NCBI GenBank assembly: GCA_964556565.1
Contig: CAZKWF010000011.1
Coordinates: forward strand, 1-39,609
Source: SOJZ01 sp964556565
Lineage (GTDB): Archaea > Thermoproteota > Bathyarchaeia > Bathyarchaeales > Bathyarchaeaceae
Direction: 5' to 3'
Length of the DNA stretch: 39,609 bases
Shown here: one piece after another, positions 38,604-39,609 of the stretch
Numbering within the stretch: position 1 is the stretch's first letter
Layout: every line of letters starts with the position of its first letter
Notes under the pieces: model-generated
What the model was told of the DNA's origin: nothing
Database searches by the model: none
What the model saw: the letters and a program-made list of their open reading frames with translations, nothing else
Program-made: the position numbers and the translations under genes

Positions 38604-39592
38604 TTATTTGCGTTTTCTGTATAGTTTTGTTCCGTTTCTTTCTGTTATGTATTGGAAGCCGTTTTCTATGAGTTTTGCATCTTCTTCGATTGTTTTAGAA
38701 GTTCTGCTTATCCATTGATCATCTTCTTCGTAGTCTAAAACGATTGCTCTTATGTAGTGCATTGTTGACTCTAGTTTCTTATGTCGTAGGTGTCGCATTA
38801 ATACAATAGGGTCTCTGATTGGTAAGGATTTGTAGTATGTTGACGCTGAATAATTTCTTAGGTTACGCAGTTCGATCTTTTCTAGTTCTGGTTTACATAA
38901 CTTTTTTGACGCTCTACGTCTTGTATCTACCCATATTTGGCTCATTGCGTGAGGGTTTGGAAATGGGTGTTCGTTAGAGTGTTTGTGTATGTAAACTCTT
39001 AGCATTTCTGCGGTTTGTGGCTTTAGCTTGTATGCTCCCGAATCGTGTCCTTTTACTCCTTTGACTCGGATTATTCCTTTTTCCGTGTTTAAGTCCTTTT
39101 GCGTAATGTCCGATAGTTCTTTAGGTGCTATGCCTGTTTCTTTCATTATTGAAAATATCGTTACGTACTTCTCTGATGCGTGGTTTATGATTGCGTTCAC
39201 GTTTTCAGTTGAAGGAATTAACGGGGTCTTTTCAGCTATTTTATAGGTTGGTTTCGTCCATTGTAAACCGATTGTCTTACAATAATGGTCGTAAGCTACT
39301 GTAAACTTGTGCTTGGTTGCGTTGTCCAAAGGCTTTTGCGTTCTGTGGTGCTTCGCATTTGCGATAAAGTCCTTTACCTCATCGGGGTCGTTGAGGTTGC
39401 ACTTCTTGGCTAATTGTCCTAGCTTATAGCTGATTGTCTTAATCGTGTTCTCAGATTTTCCATTGTTCTTTAGTGCTATTAGCGTGTTTATGATGTTCTG
39501 CTTTGCTTCTGCGGAGATAGTTTTAAGAGTGTTGGTAAAATACTGATGTCTCGGGCGGCCGTAGTCTAGTTTGGTTAGGACATCAGCCTGCC
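38604..39592 (-). CDS. SSV-type tyrosine integrase, catalytic fragment int(C)
   Basis: The frame is open from the att repeat to 38604, 316 residues beyond the repeat, with no ATG, GTG or TTG until TTG 39329. The part before that (SAEAKQNIINTLIALKNNGKS, KTISYKLGQLAKKCNL) is the core-binding domain; the rest is the catalytic domain with LRNLRNYSASTYY, the HLRHKKLESTMHYIRA segment holding the Tyr nucleophile (about residue 316 of the rebuilt 365) and the archaeal C-terminal signature LIENGFQYITERNG...LYRKRK. The first catalytic Arg position reads TGIAPKEL in place of the usual TGxRxxEL. Joined to int(N) across one repeat it forms one uninterrupted protein. Confidence 0.85.
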
Positions 39593-39609
39593 ACGCTGAC
39601 GACCCGGGT
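39555..39609 (+). tRNA. tRNA-Gly (anticodon GCC), partial at window edge; attR
   Basis: The first 55 bases of a tRNA: acceptor 5' strand GCGGCCG, D arm, anticodon stem TCAGC/GCTGA around CTGCCAC with anticodon GCC (39590-39592), then the start of the T arm. The remaining bases lie past the window. The 5' half is supplied by the element and the 3' half by the host, so the gene is rebuilt at the right end. Confidence 0.9.

Larger units (their letters stand above)
37068..39592. mobile_element. Integrated SSV-type element in tRNA-Gly(GCC), about 2.5 kb
   Basis: A 38-nt direct repeat (37068-37105 and 39555-39592), each copy equal to the tRNA-Gly 5' half, bounds the region. Inside are int(N), a divergent small gene (37324-37470), a hypothetical gene (37762-38415) and the catalytic integrase part int(C). 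int(N) and int(C) lie at opposite ends, on one strand, in one frame through the repeat, which is the signature of SSV-type integration in archaea, where attP lies inside the integrase gene. The unit from repeat to repeat is 2487 bp, unusually small. It lacks a recognisable replication gene, so it may be a satellite or a deleted element. Confidence 0.85.

Noticed and set aside
1..39609. CRISPR arrays, rRNA genes, complete insertion sequences
   Set aside because: No regularly spaced repeat array, no rRNA core sequence and no DDE or HUH transposase frame was seen on either strand.

Overview
The window is archaeal chromosome. It carries a two-AAA-domain CDC48 ATPase, the archaeal elongation factor 1-beta, BHB-type tRNA splicing signals, TATA-box promoters, archaeal zinc-ribbon families and an FprA flavodiiron protein. 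The mix (anaerobic oxygen defence, Archaeoglobus-type IscS, crenarchaeal-looking tRNA-Phe, moderate GC) fits a mesophilic anaerobe of the TACK side, possibly Bathyarchaeia-like. That placement is inference; no marker gene here proves it.

Layout. 1-3670: end of a GTPase, small zinc/Cys proteins, an Mth938-like protein, an endonuclease III homologue and noncoding DNA with repeats. 3726-5415: MFS transporter and ferritin-like protein. 5536-7146: two divergent Cys-rich HTH regulators around a tandem operator. 7327-9275: saccharopine-dehydrogenase-like protein, CutA, thioredoxin. 9502-14345: a copper/iron island (SHOCT membrane protein, PadR-TRASH regulator, CopA ATPase, YHS protein, a frameshifted small gene, FTR1 permease). 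14388-17615: a double CDGSH protein, then TusA, DsrE, an IscS-like protein lacking its PLP lysine, IscU and a TRASH-like protein in one operon. 18394-22097: an oxygen/iron defence block (flavin reductase, rubredoxin, flavodiiron protein, ferritin, ferritin-like protein, encapsulated-ferritin-like protein, superoxide reductase). 22811-30389: a six-gene transglutaminase/MoxR/DUF58 membrane operon. 30847-36558: EF-1beta, CDC48, a small winged helix, tRNA-Val, an Lrp-type RAM protein, a Gly-rich membrane protein, a CxxC-x17-CxxC protein and an M29 aminopeptidase. 36826-36930: tRNA-Phe with a non-canonical intron.

The right edge (37068 to 39592) is a small integrated element of the SSV type. A 38-nt direct repeat equal to the 5' half of tRNA-Gly(GCC) bounds it. 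Its tyrosine integrase gene is cut in two by the integration: an N-terminal piece at the left end and the catalytic piece at the right end, both reading through the repeat in the same frame. Joining them across one repeat gives a continuous 365-residue integrase.

Common theme: metal, sulfur and oxygen handling. Four separate ferritin-superfamily proteins, an iron permease, a copper pump, an Fe-S assembly operon and a complete rubredoxin/flavodiiron/superoxide-reductase set lie within about 18 kb, with regulators that carry Cys metal or Fe-S motifs.
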